A stretch of DNA of 64,000 nt from Pseudoalteromonas shioyasakiensis (GTDB taxonomy: Bacteria; Pseudomonadota; Gammaproteobacteria; Enterobacterales; Alteromonadaceae): assembly GCF_024518675.1 (NCBI RefSeq), contig NZ_JANIGL010000003.1, forward strand, positions 62,001-126,000, in the 5' to 3' direction. Shown here piece by piece: positions 55,709-64,000 of the stretch. Numbering within the stretch: the first letter of the stretch is position 1; every line of letters begins with the position of its first letter. Below the pieces are notes generated by a model, which was not told where the DNA came from, did no database searches, and saw nothing but the letters and a program-made list of their open reading frames with translations. The position numbers and the translations under genes were made by a program.

Positions 55709-56798
55709 TATTATCCTTTTTAAATGATGAAACCACGCGGTTTCTACCTGAATCTTTTGCTTCATAAAGATGATCATCAGCCATCTTAACTGCTTCGTTA
55801 AATTCTTGAATAGTATTTACTTGAGCCACACCAATACTACAAGTTATATCGATTGTTTGCTCTGTAAAAATGACTGGGTGATGCTGTACATAGTGACACA
55901 GTTTTTCTGCCACCTTGTGCGCAGCGATTAAGCCTAATTGAGGTAAAATAATCATAAACTCTTCACCGCCATAGCGCACTTTTATATCAGATGAGCGTAG
56001 TTGATTCTCTAGTATTTTACTAAACTCAATTAAAACTTGATCACCCACACCATGGCCATAGGTGTCATTAATCGTTTTAAAGTGATCTAAATCAACCAGT
56101 AACACTCCCACAGGTAAGTATTGCTCAGGGCGAGATTTTGCCAAAGGAAGAAAATGATTAGTAACAAAACGGCGATTAGCAAGTCCGGTTAATTGGTCTG
56201 TGTGTGCATCTTGCTTTTGCAATAAGGTCATTTGGGCAATCGCTAAATGACTTTTATTACGGAAGAATTCGCCAATTAACGTAAACAAAAACACTAATAC
56301 AAATGCAAAGGTAAAACGAATTTTTTCAGCCTGCTTATAATCAACTTGACCGACATCAGGGCCAAATAACAAGGTACTTGTTAACAGCAGCAGAATAGAC
56401 ACAACCACAAAGCCTAGACGAAAACCCAAAGTAGAAAAAGCTACTATTGGGTAAAACATGAGCCAATAAAGAGCCGTATTTTCTTTACCGCCTGTGTATG
56501 CCAGAGCCAAACAAAGTAAACAAATAATACTCATCACAATTAGTGCAACGGTTGTGAGTTTGTTGGTTTTAATAAAATATGCGGCACAGGATAAAAGTGT
56601 GATATCAGCTAAAATCATAACCACGGATAAAATCGGATCATAATCCTTATAATTCAACACAACTAATACGGTGATCAGTAACACAGCTATTATGATCATG
56701 GTAAAAAATGTGAATGCCCTGCGCTGTTTTTCTGCACTGTAGACATTTTCTATATTGATAATGTTTAACCAGCTCGGTTGGTCTAAAGGATCGGTCAT
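55698..56798 (-). CDS. Membrane-bound diguanylate cyclase (GGDEF)
   Basis: This 366-aa protein has about six helices (residues 30-180), then DAHTDQLTGLANRRFVTN, VDLDHFKTINDTYGHGVGD and the active-site RYGGEEFMIIL. It is intact and predicted to make c-di-GMP. It starts 27 bp after the chemoreceptor gene and overlaps the DsbA-like gene, so the three may be one transcript. Confidence 0.92.
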   Translation of the reverse strand: MTDPLDQPSWLNIINIENVYSAEKQRRAFTFFTMIIIAVLLITVLVVLNYKDYDPILSVVMILADITLLSCAAYFIKTNKLTTVALIVMSIICLLCLALAYTGGKENTALYWLMFYPIVAFSTLGFRLGFVVVSILLLLTSTLLFGPDVGQVDYKQAEKIRFTFAFVLVFLFTLIGEFFRNKSHLAIAQMTLLQKQDAHTDQLTGLANRRFVTNHFLPLAKSRPEQYLPVGVLLVDLDHFKTINDTYGHGVGDQVLIEFSKILENQLRSSDIKVRYGGEEFMIILPQLGLIAAHKVAEKLCHYVQHHPVIFTEQTIDITCSIGVAQVNTIQEFNEAVKMADDHLYEAKDSGRNRVVSSFKKDNNEA

Positions 56799-56825
56799 AT
56801 TTTTAGGGCTCCTTTAAAGTGACAA

Positions 56826-58715
56826 TTACACTTTAAATCGCAGTACCATTTTTTCAAGATCATCAAATTGTAGTTTCAGCTTAGTACATTCTTGCAAGGT
56901 TTTATTTAAATTGCTTTGTCCTTGCTGGGATAGTTCACTAATAGTGTGGATATCGTTATCGAGTGATTGTATCACTTGGTTTTGCTCTGTTGTCGCATTC
57001 GCCACACTGTGGTTTACATTATCTATTGCGTCAATGGCTTTAGTGACATCAGCCATCTTTTCACCTGCACCGTGGGCTTGTTTCACGCTGTTTTCACTTT
57101 CAATTAAACTTGATTTCATTACTGCAACAGCACTTTCAGAGCCTTGCTGTAATTGTGTAACTGTATTTTCAATCTCTTGAGTGGATTGTTGTGTTCGTTG
57201 TGCTAACTGCCTTACTTCATCAGCAACCACGGCAAACCCGCGGCCAGCTTCACCAGCACGAGCAGCCTCAATTGCAGCATTTAAAGCCAGCAAATTAGTT
57301 TGTTCACTTACACCTTTTATCACCTCTAACACTTGCTCTATACTCGCTGAGTGCTTAGCGACCGCATTGATGGTATGTTGCGCTTGTTCCATATTATCTG
57401 AAAGTGAGTTAATAGCAGCAATATTATCATTCAGTGAACTTTGACTTTGCATCGATTGCGAATTTGCTTGTGTTGCCAGGGTTGATGCATGACCGGCACT
57501 ATTTGAAATTTCAATAGCGCTTGATGATAATTGATTTATTGCTGTTGCTACATTGTCGGTGCGTTTTGTTTGATCGCTATACATAGTAAGGGTTGACTCG
57601 GTTTGCTCTACCAAACTTTCAACCGAACGTTCTAACTCAACAGTAGTGGTTTTTACTTGATCTATTGACGTGTGAATTTTATCTATAAAGGCATTAAAGT
57701 AGCCTGATAGTTCGCCAAATTCATCATCATTTTCTATTTCCAACCGTCTGGTTAAATCCCCTTCACCTTGCGCAATGTCTTTTATAGCATCATTAAGTCG
57801 GTGCATTGGGCGCATTAAGTAGCGCAAAACATATTGCATCATCAGCACTATCGCAGCAATGCCTAAAATCATATACACAGCAGCCATGTTGCGAAAAGAC
57901 GCTACCGATGAATATGCAATTTCTTTATCAATAACAACTCCTAAATACCAATTAACATTTTTAATCCCTTTGATTTGGGTAAAAGACACTAAATGCTCAC
58001 TGCCATCGATACTTATTTCAACAAACTCAGGATTAAGTGGCAACTTCTTGGCAAAAAGTTTATCCATGCCCTGATCGTTTAATTTAGTATTAGGGTGGCT
58101 GAGAATGCGACCATCACTGTCGAGTAAAAAGCCATAGCCGAAACCTAAAAAATCGATTTCGTTTACTATATTAGTAATTGTTTGCATATCAATGTCTGCA
58201 CCAGCAACGCCAATAAATTCACCAGCAATGGTGATAGGGGCTACCGCAGAGATTGTTAGTTCATTAGTGGTCACATCTATATAAGGGTTAGTGAATGCTG
58301 TAGTGGTTTTATTTTCGACTAATTTATACCATGGTCGAGTGGTGGCATCATAATCAGCTGGTAATACGATAGATTGATCGTTTAAAACAAACCTGCCATC
58401 GGGCTTTCCAATATAGGTATTTTTAAAATCCCCTGCCATTTCAGCGGTATTTAACTGACTTAAAGTAAGTGCTTTACTGTCATTCTGTTGATGAGTTTTA
58501 GCAATTGCGACAACAATCGCCAGTTTATTGTTTAGCCAGTTAGCAATGTTTTGAGAAACCGACTGAGAACTTTCTTGTAGCACTGAAGAAAGCTGCTGCT
58601 GTGTTTGCGATCGCATAGAAACAAAGTTATTGATTGTGAACAACCCGAGTACCAACACCAACACAATTGACGCGGCAATAGTCACTTTAGTAGTGAATTT
58701 AAACGAACTAAACAT
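56826..58715 (-). CDS. Methyl-accepting chemotaxis protein (Cache sensor)
   Basis: This 629-aa receptor has helices at residues ~8-28 and ~275-297 with a double-Cache periplasmic sensor between ([47 protein letters not shown]). A HAMP domain follows. The cytoplasmic signalling tip is complete ([37 protein letters not shown]). A GGAACGTTCC palindrome 190 bp upstream resembles one upstream of the sugar transporter gene; chemotaxis toward alginate products is a possible role, by inference only. Confidence 0.93.
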   Translation of the reverse strand: MFSSFKFTTKVTIAASIVLVLVLGLFTINNFVSMRSQTQQQLSSVLQESSQSVSQNIANWLNNKLAIVVAIAKTHQQNDSKALTLSQLNTAEMAGDFKNTYIGKPDGRFVLNDQSIVLPADYDATTRPWYKLVENKTTTAFTNPYIDVTTNELTISAVAPITIAGEFIGVAGADIDMQTITNIVNEIDFLGFGYGFLLDSDGRILSHPNTKLNDQGMDKLFAKKLPLNPEFVEISIDGSEHLVSFTQIKGIKNVNWYLGVVIDKEIAYSSVASFRNMAAVYMILGIAAIVLMMQYVLRYLMRPMHRLNDAIKDIAQGEGDLTRRLEIENDDEFGELSGYFNAFIDKIHTSIDQVKTTTVELERSVESLVEQTESTLTMYSDQTKRTDNVATAINQLSSSAIEISNSAGHASTLATQANSQSMQSQSSLNDNIAAINSLSDNMEQAQHTINAVAKHSASIEQVLEVIKGVSEQTNLLALNAAIEAARAGEAGRGFAVVADEVRQLAQRTQQSTQEIENTVTQLQQGSESAVAVMKSSLIESENSVKQAHGAGEKMADVTKAIDAIDNVNHSVANATTEQNQVIQSLDNDIHTISELSQQGQSNLNKTLQECTKLKLQFDDLEKMVLRFKV

Positions 58716-59066
58716 GGCAAGCCTATTTTATTTATTATTTGATAGCACCTTAGTTTTAGCAAAAAAGAGTTAACTTGTCTCATTTAATCGGTATTTGTTA
58801 CGGTAATATGAACAAAAACTGGTTTTTAGATTGTTTGTTGAGCAAAATGGGCAATCAATAATAAAGCATAGCGTTATTATTATTATAATAAACGCAATTA
58901 GTTGGAACGTTCCTACAAATTACTCATACACCTAAGCTTGAATACGTATTCATACCCTATTTATACAAGCTAGGTATATAAAATAGTGAGAGCATTGATA
59001 GTAGTAAAACTCTTACACATACACTGTGAGCAACTCAGGAGAGCAACGTAGCTAACGCACTTACAT
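58716..59066. other. Promoter region of the chemoreceptor gene
   Basis: This 351-bp gene-free stretch contains the palindrome at 58904-58913 and AT-rich DNA. A transporter-gene terminator lies just beyond at 59067. I see nothing else in it. Confidence 0.5.
58901..58916. promoter_or_regulatory. LacI-type operator-like palindrome upstream of the chemoreceptor gene
   Basis: gttggaacgttcctac: a perfect 10-bp core GGAACGTTCC with central CG, extended by matching outer bases. LacI-family operators commonly have such a core. Confidence 0.55.
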
Positions 59067-59098
59067 AAAAAAATGCACTTAATAAAATCAAGTGCATT
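59067..59098 (-). terminator. Terminator after the MFS transporter gene
   Basis: On the minus strand, aatgcactt-gattttatt-aagtgcatt followed by seven T's, about 33 bp past the stop. Confidence 0.85.
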
Positions 59099-59130
59099 AT
59101 ATTATTGCGATATTGTGCTAAAGCGTGTGT

Positions 59131-60405
59131 TTACTCGCTAATTTTGGCTTTCCATTTAGACGATAATTTAACAACGTTTAAACCATACCAAGCGATAAAG
59201 GCATAGCAGATAGCTGGTACAAAAAAGCTGTCTTGAATATTCACAGTGTCCGCTATAAAACCTTGTAATAGTGGCACTAAAGCTCCCCCGACAATAGCTA
59301 AACATAACCAGCCAGAGCCTTTACTTGTCAATGAGCCTAAACCTTCAATCGCAACTGAAAATATAGTTGGGAACATGATTGAATTAAATAAGCCAATCGC
59401 TAACACACTGTAAAGTGCAACATTACCTTGCGTAAAAATAGTGACTAACAATAGTGCTATAACAGCGAATGCATTAAACGCTAACGCTTTAGAAGGCGCT
59501 ATTTTTTGTAATAAAATAGAGCCGATAAAGCGGCCAACCATTGCTCCGCCCCAATAATAGGCAATCAGAGCAGAAGCCGCATGCTCTTCAAGGCCAGCAA
59601 TATGCGCCTCACCAAAAAAGTTAACTAAAAAACTACCAATAGCGACTTCGCCGCCAACATAACAAAAAATAGCAACTACACCCATAATTAAGTGTGGCGC
59701 TTGCGTTAAAGAGTGATCCTTAGCTTTACAATCTTGTTCTTCTTTATGCGCACTAATCTCAGGTAATTTCAAAAATGCAAAAACCACAGCAATAGTTAAT
59801 AAAGCGCCCGCTAACATTAAATAAGGGACTTTTACTGACTCAGCGCTCGCTGCTCCTGCAGTTAATGAACCTGCCGCACCAAAAAATAAAATACCACCGA
59901 CATATGGGCCGACTGTTGTACCAAGCGAATTTAATGCTTGAGCTAAGTTTAAACGAGACGATGCGGTTTTTTCTGGGCCAAGGGCTGCAACATAAGGGTT
60001 AGCAGACACTTGAAGAACAGTAATACCACCAGCAAGTACAAATAATGCAGTTAGAAATAACCAGTACTCGTGTACAACTACCGCTGGATAGAATAATAAA
60101 CACCCTATTGAAGCCACAATTAAGCCTGTTAGGACTCCATTTTTATAGCCAAATTTATTGACTAGAACCCCGGCAGGTAAAGAAACAATAAAGTAAGCAC
60201 CAAAAAAGCAAAACTGTACCAACATGGCTTCAGTGTAACTTAAATCAAATACCCCTTTTAAGCGGGGAATTAATACGTCGTTTAATACGGTAATAAAACC
60301 CCATAGAAAAAATAGGGTTGTCATCGCCGTTAATGCTGGCAAGTAGTTTTTATTTTGTTGCGCATCATTGGTGGCAAAGCTTTGGTTTGTATTTATTTCA
60401 CTCAC
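59131..60405 (-). CDS. FucP-family sugar:proton MFS transporter
   Basis: This 424-aa protein has 12 helices. Signatures include LTAMTTLFFLWGFITVLNDVLIP, NKFGYKNGVLTG, QVSANPYVAALGP and ARLNLAQALNSLGTT-like SRLNLAQALNSLGTTVGP, as in the fucose/glucose/galactose permease group. Together with the adjacent alginate lyase, the likely cargo is an alginate-derived sugar such as DEH or a related uronate. An operator-like palindrome lies 73 bp upstream. Confidence 0.9.
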   Translation of the reverse strand: MSEINTNQSFATNDAQQNKNYLPALTAMTTLFFLWGFITVLNDVLIPRLKGVFDLSYTEAMLVQFCFFGAYFIVSLPAGVLVNKFGYKNGVLTGLIVASIGCLLFYPAVVVHEYWLFLTALFVLAGGITVLQVSANPYVAALGPEKTASSRLNLAQALNSLGTTVGPYVGGILFFGAAGSLTAGAASAESVKVPYLMLAGALLTIAVVFAFLKLPEISAHKEEQDCKAKDHSLTQAPHLIMGVVAIFCYVGGEVAIGSFLVNFFGEAHIAGLEEHAASALIAYYWGGAMVGRFIGSILLQKIAPSKALAFNAFAVIALLLVTIFTQGNVALYSVLAIGLFNSIMFPTIFSVAIEGLGSLTSKGSGWLCLAIVGGALVPLLQGFIADTVNIQDSFFVPAICYAFIAWYGLNVVKLSSKWKAKISE

Positions 60406-60473
60406 GTGATTTTCACTCCATTAACAAGTTATGAATGATTCTACACACTGAGCAAATAAGATCACAAACTTTT

Positions 60474-60490
60474 AATTGGAACGTTCTTAA
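60474..60490. promoter_or_regulatory. LacI-type operator-like palindrome upstream of the MFS gene
   Basis: aattggaacgttcttaa: the core GGAACGTTCT matches the chemoreceptor-side site at 9 of 10 bases. It lies 73 bp upstream of the transporter ATG. Confidence 0.5.
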
Positions 60491-60527
60491 ACATAAGTAT
60501 GAAATTATCGTAATTTCAACGGTCAAA

Positions 60528-62249
60528 TTAATAATGTGAATTCGTTAAACTATAAAATGATGCCTGAACATAATCGTTAGGATCGCCTGTATTATTTTGA
60601 TTATAAACACCCGCTTTAAAATACATATATTGGTCATCCCCAGTATGGTAGCCACTATTGCTCATATCTACTCGTTGAGAAACATCTGCTTTGCCTTCGC
60701 GCATAATAGTGACCAATAAGGTGTTTCCTGTCACTTTTATCGAGTAAGTAAAGGTTTCACCCAGTGCTATGCCATCAACAGGGTCCACTGCTGTGCTACT
60801 ACTTGAACCAATCATGTTATAAAGCTGGTCACTTCCACCATTAGGCTCATGTGCTAAATAAATCGAGCCTTTACTGTTGTCTTTTAATTTACGGTAGTAA
60901 AGACGCGCTGGTTCATCATCTTTTGCATGAATTTGCCCGATAATTACCCGCCCGACCTGTGAGCTATCCCCTGTCGTTGTCACATGATCAACTTTCAATG
61001 TCGCAATTAATTCACCGTCAATACCACCAGCAGCTTCTTTATCATCTGATGAGTAGGTTGAAAACACCCAGTTGTTTTTATTCACTCCTTGCGTGCGGAT
61101 ACTGGTATCTCCAGCTCGTAACATTTCGCGTAATTCACTTCGACTATAGCTGGTATTAGCGGATGTTTTAGGCGCATCAATTGCCACTTTAAACACCATG
61201 GCACCATCATCAGCAGTATAAAACCATTGAGGATGTTGGTAGCCCGCAGCAAGCTCACGTTCTGATATAGAATCTGATTTACCATCACCATTTTCATCAA
61301 TAGGTACCCCTAAGTACCAATCTGATAGATCAAAATTAGCTGCTGGCGCTAAACTTGAATCTAACTGTGCTAATTGACCCCTCGTTTTTGCCAACTCCAA
61401 CCAGTTAAGTTCAAAGTCACCATCAGAAAATGCCAGTTTTAGCGTGTGCTGACCACTCGTTAAGTAGCCTAAATTAATCGTTTTAGTTTCCCACTGCACT
61501 GTAGCAGGTACGGTAAACATCGCTTTTTCGAAACCATCTATAAAAAACGCAATTGCGCCGCCCCCATTACCCGAAGCGATGCGTAAATCAGCAGTATATT
61601 CACCACTGCTACCAACATTAATAGCATACTCTAACCACTCAGTATCCGTTACTAAGTCAATATGATAATCTCCCGACACATCAGAAGTTTGAACAATATC
61701 GACATCATCTGTGCGATATTCGCCCCCTTGATTCCCAGATGTTGAATCATAAGCAGAACTGTAATCCTCAGCTTCAATTCGAGCAGGAGTCATATCAGAA
61801 CCCTGCTCTGATTGGGCGGTAAATTTCACTGCAGATACAGGCTTTGACTGATCATTACTAGTATCTAAGCCGACAATTCTAAAGTACCGAGCTGTTACCT
61901 TGTCAGCTAAATTAAATGTTTCAAACTCAGTGCTGTTAACTGCACTGACAGTATCTAGTTGAGTAGTCCAAGTTTGGTTATCGTTGGATGAGTCAAGCGT
62001 AAAATGGTTTGAACGCTGGTTACCGTTATTAAATGCAATGTGAACCGCATTTATAGTTACCGGCGAAGAAAAATCAAAGAACTCCCATTGACTGCCCTCA
62101 TCAGTAACATCTGAGCTGTTATCAACAGGCTCAACAACAGCGCTTGATACCGGTGTACTCGTTGAGGTTGACGAGCCACAACCACTGAGTCCAAATATCA
62201 ACAAACAACTAACGAGAGTACAGTAGCAAAGTAGTGTGATTTTCATCAT
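60528..62249 (-). CDS. Modular alginate lyase lipoprotein (PL7 with two carbohydrate-binding domains)
   Basis: About 573 aa from ATG 62249 (MMKITLL), preceded by a G-rich ribosome site; a longer frame from 62330 lacks a signal at its start. A lipobox (LSGC) follows the signal. A discoidin/CBM32-like domain (residues ~50-155) is followed by a CBM6-like domain (MTPARIEAEDY to WLELAK, about 158-290). The C-terminal PL7 lyase has its three family motifs: RSELR near 367, QIH near 434 and YFKAGVYNQ near 540. It cleaves alginate by beta-elimination at the cell surface. Confidence 0.92.
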   Translation of the reverse strand: MMKITLLCYCTLVSCLLIFGLSGCGSSTSTSTPVSSAVVEPVDNSSDVTDEGSQWEFFDFSSPVTINAVHIAFNNGNQRSNHFTLDSSNDNQTWTTQLDTVSAVNSTEFETFNLADKVTARYFRIVGLDTSNDQSKPVSAVKFTAQSEQGSDMTPARIEAEDYSSAYDSTSGNQGGEYRTDDVDIVQTSDVSGDYHIDLVTDTEWLEYAINVGSSGEYTADLRIASGNGGGAIAFFIDGFEKAMFTVPATVQWETKTINLGYLTSGQHTLKLAFSDGDFELNWLELAKTRGQLAQLDSSLAPAANFDLSDWYLGVPIDENGDGKSDSISERELAAGYQHPQWFYTADDGAMVFKVAIDAPKTSANTSYSRSELREMLRAGDTSIRTQGVNKNNWVFSTYSSDDKEAAGGIDGELIATLKVDHVTTTGDSSQVGRVIIGQIHAKDDEPARLYYRKLKDNSKGSIYLAHEPNGGSDQLYNMIGSSSSTAVDPVDGIALGETFTYSIKVTGNTLLVTIMREGKADVSQRVDMSNSGYHTGDDQYMYFKAGVYNQNNTGDPNDYVQASFYSLTNSHY

Positions 62250-62600
62250 CACCCCCCCTTTAAATTTATTATTGTGTGTGGTTACCAAAAAAGAAAACCG
62301 ATTACATAAATTGGTTAACCTATTACTCACTAAAACTCTAACACATTAGTTTTAATTAACTAACAATTTTATAACTCTTTACAAACAAAAACTTACCCCT
62401 TTTGACTTTTTGTATTTTTCTAGCTTAATAACAAAGAGTTAATAACAACTGGCTATTCGGCAATCCTGAATAACATCAAAATAAAAGCTTACCACAAGAC
62501 ATTACCAATTTATTTTTTGTCATATTGCAAACATTACAGCAAAAAATAAAAATCAAACTATACTCAATTTAGGCAGCAGATAAACGCACAAGGACTGAAA
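62250..62600. other. Divergent promoter gap between the alginate lyase gene and the beta-barrel gene
   Basis: 351 bp, AT-rich. It contains the inverted repeat aaccgatt-acata-aattggtt near 62297-62316 (one mismatch), a possible operator for the lyase gene. Nothing else recognised. Confidence 0.4.
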
Positions 62601-63356
62601 ATGAAGAAAACTCTCCCCTTCTTACTAACAACACTTTGTTACTTTGTTAGTACACAGGCTTACGCTGAATCATGGGATTTTAAAATTGAGCCTTATCTCA
62701 TGTTTACCAGTATCGATGGGGACACATCAATTGGCACTGTAGATACCCCACTTGCAGTGGATTTCGACACCATTTTGAATAATCTAGACAGTGGTTTCAT
62801 GCTCAGAGGTGAGGCTTTTAATCAAAGCAACTGGGGGCTACTATTTGATTGGGCTTACATGGATTTAAGTAAATCAAAGTCACAACCCGTGCTGGGTGTA
62901 TTAGACGCTAGAGTCAGGCAAGGTGTGTTGGAAGTCGCTGTTGCCCATAAACAATCAAGCCCTAGTGTAGGTAATTGGGTGAACTATATTGGTTTACGCC
63001 GATGGGACAATACCTATCAATTTACCCTTGAGCCTAACAGGCTACCCTCAAGCTCTATAATCGATAGAGATGAAGACTGGATTGATATTATATTAGGCTA
63101 CAAAATTGATAGACAGTTTGCAGAAAACTGGTTATTTACCTCATCCGGTGATATTGGCGGGTTTGGCCTCGCTGCCAAGCTAACAGGAAGCTTAAAATTG
63201 GGCGTGAGCTACAAGTTCAGTGAACACTGGGATGTATCTGCTTTATATAAAGGCACTTATGTTGATTACAGCACTGGCGATAAGGCAGATAAAAGTCACT
63301 TTGAATATAAAACAATCACGCATGGACCAATTATTAGTGCATCGTACCAGTTTTAA
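62601..63356 (+). CDS. Outer-membrane beta-barrel protein
   Basis: This 251-aa protein has a signal peptide ending TQAYA, then amphipathic strands ending in SASYQF, a standard C-terminal phenylalanine for outer-membrane insertion. It carries a low-level resemblance to OmpW/porin-like small barrels (WDFKIEPYLMFTSIDGDTSIG, FKIEPYLMF start). The exact family is unrecognised. It is divergent from the alginate lyase, so it might serve in oligosaccharide entry, but that is only proximity. Confidence 0.75.
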   Translation: MKKTLPFLLTTLCYFVSTQAYAESWDFKIEPYLMFTSIDGDTSIGTVDTPLAVDFDTILNNLDSGFMLRGEAFNQSNWGLLFDWAYMDLSKSKSQPVLGVLDARVRQGVLEVAVAHKQSSPSVGNWVNYIGLRRWDNTYQFTLEPNRLPSSSIIDRDEDWIDIILGYKIDRQFAENWLFTSSGDIGGFGLAAKLTGSLKLGVSYKFSEHWDVSALYKGTYVDYSTGDKADKSHFEYKTITHGPIISASYQF

Positions 63357-63373
63357 TGTTTGAGGTTAATGAT

Positions 63374-63886
63374 TTAGGTTTTTGCCCATTTCATTTTATT
63401 GTTGGTATCGCGGCTTTGTTTAATAGTCGCGTCTGAACTTTCAACCCCGCCTATTTTGGCTAGTCGATCGTACAACACGACATTACAGGTTGCCGCTAGA
63501 TTCATACAACCAATTGTAGGGATATAAACAACTTCATCACACCAATTTAGTACTTCTTTGCTAATTGAGCCATCTTCAGGGCCAAAAATATAAAAAGCGT
63601 TTTCTGGGTGAGTAAACTCAGGTAAAGGTGTGGCGCCTTCAATAAGTTCAATCACAACCGCTTTAGCCCCCTCAGGCTTTGCTTGCTTAAGATCGTCAAC
63701 AGAAGTCAGTGGAATGCGTTCAATCACATTTTTTGTATCTGTATGAAACTTTTTTGCGTTTAAATAACGCGTACCGGTAAAAAACACATGCTTGGCGTTA
63801 TAACAACCTGCAGCACGTAAAACACCGCCTACATTGGTTGGGCTTTTTGGGTTTATTAAGCCTATTGTCGCGACTAAGTCAGTCAT
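63374..63886 (-). CDS. SpoU/TrmH-family RNA 2'-O-methyltransferase
   Basis: This 170-aa protein has the knotted SPOUT fold signatures NPKSPTNVGGVLRAAGCYNA, IFGPEDGSIS and IPTIGCMNLAATCNVVLYDR. It is a minimal-size member (TrmL-like length). Its ATG shares one base with the stop of the upstream partial gene. The target nucleotide is unknown. Confidence 0.9.
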   Translation of the reverse strand: MTDLVATIGLINPKSPTNVGGVLRAAGCYNAKHVFFTGTRYLNAKKFHTDTKNVIERIPLTSVDDLKQAKPEGAKAVVIELIEGATPLPEFTHPENAFYIFGPEDGSISKEVLNWCDEVVYIPTIGCMNLAATCNVVLYDRLAKIGGVESSDATIKQSRDTNNKMKWAKT

Positions 63887-64000
63887 TAATCAGCGTCCTG
63901 TGTTGGCCAATAAGCCACGTATAAATCAAAATCGTCTAGCTCTACGTCACAATCTTTAACGGTTTTATCTCGCACTGAAATATCAAGATCATGCATAAGT
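63886..64000 (-). CDS. C-terminal end of an unidentified gene (runs off the right edge)
   Basis: About 38 codons, ending DFDLYVAYWPTQDAD then TAA at 63886-63888. The stop overlaps the methyltransferase start (TAATG), so the frame is well supported. Too short to identify. Confidence 0.6.
   Translation of the reverse strand, partial: LMHDLDISVRDKTVKDCDVELDDFDLYVAYWPTQDAD

Noticed and set aside
57181..57444. Plus-strand ORF opposite the chemoreceptor tip
   Set aside because: It is an antisense frame of the highly conserved MCP signalling region, which explains its openness.

Overview
The window looks like part of the secondary chromosome (chromosome II, a chromid) of a marine gammaproteobacterium of the Alteromonadales, most likely Pseudoalteromonas. 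The evidence is low-GC DNA, gene content (PL7 alginate lyase, TonB-dependent receptor, TtpC-type TonB system, YdiJ, class II DAHP synthase), and a plasmid-like replication and partition module next to housekeeping genes such as asd and ppsA. The genus assignment rests on recalled protein resemblance, not on a search.

Left part, 1-5.4 kb: the 5' part of rmuC runs off the left edge. Upstream of it are five tandem ~199-bp units. Each has a GAACTW-N16-TCTAC promoter-like pair and a strong hairpin followed by T's on the minus strand, so each looks like a complete ~102-nt small-RNA gene. A SNF2-family helicase with a SWIM zinc finger follows.

Replication region, 5.4-12.2 kb: parB and parA (minus strand) and a Rep initiator gene (plus strand) flank a ~770-bp origin. 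The origin has GATC-headed iterons, DnaA-box matches and a long perfect palindrome. A second iteron cluster lies just past the end of parB. To the right is a gene for a Tus fork-arrest protein with three near-identical Ter-like sites, one at the tus start codon and two in opposite orientation. Read with the known polarity of Tus-Ter, this is a compact fork trap. It would stop the rightward fork about 2.5 kb from the origin and also stop the leftward fork after it has gone round the replicon, making replication effectively unidirectional. Of 44 genes to the right of the trap, 33 lie on the strand co-directional with that single fork. A decayed IS200-type transposase gene sits between two of the Ter sites.

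Middle part, 12.3-41.3 kb: mostly metabolism and housekeeping. It holds class II DAHP synthase, ppsR/ppsA, ydiJ, an antiporter overlapping a tyrosine recombinase, a YSC84-type lipoprotein, c-di-GMP enzymes, two patatin-like phospholipases, an alanine/glycine:sodium symporter, a MarR gene divergent from a siderophore-interacting protein with two TTGA-N5-TCAA operators between them, LexA-controlled umuDC, a cluster of small uncharacterised genes, a one-domain voltage-gated cation channel, asd and a PPK2 kinase.

Right part, 41.4-64 kb: a TonB-dependent receptor, a lipoprotein made of three tandem beta-helix-like repeats, and a DUF3450-TtpC-ExbB-ExbD-TonB-TPR operon form an apparent outer-membrane uptake system. 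These are followed by a hydratase, a DsbA-like protein, a diguanylate cyclase, a chemoreceptor, a FucP-type transporter, a modular alginate lyase, a beta-barrel protein and a SpoU methyltransferase. Similar GGAACGTTCY palindromes lie upstream of the chemoreceptor and the sugar transporter and may join them in one regulon.
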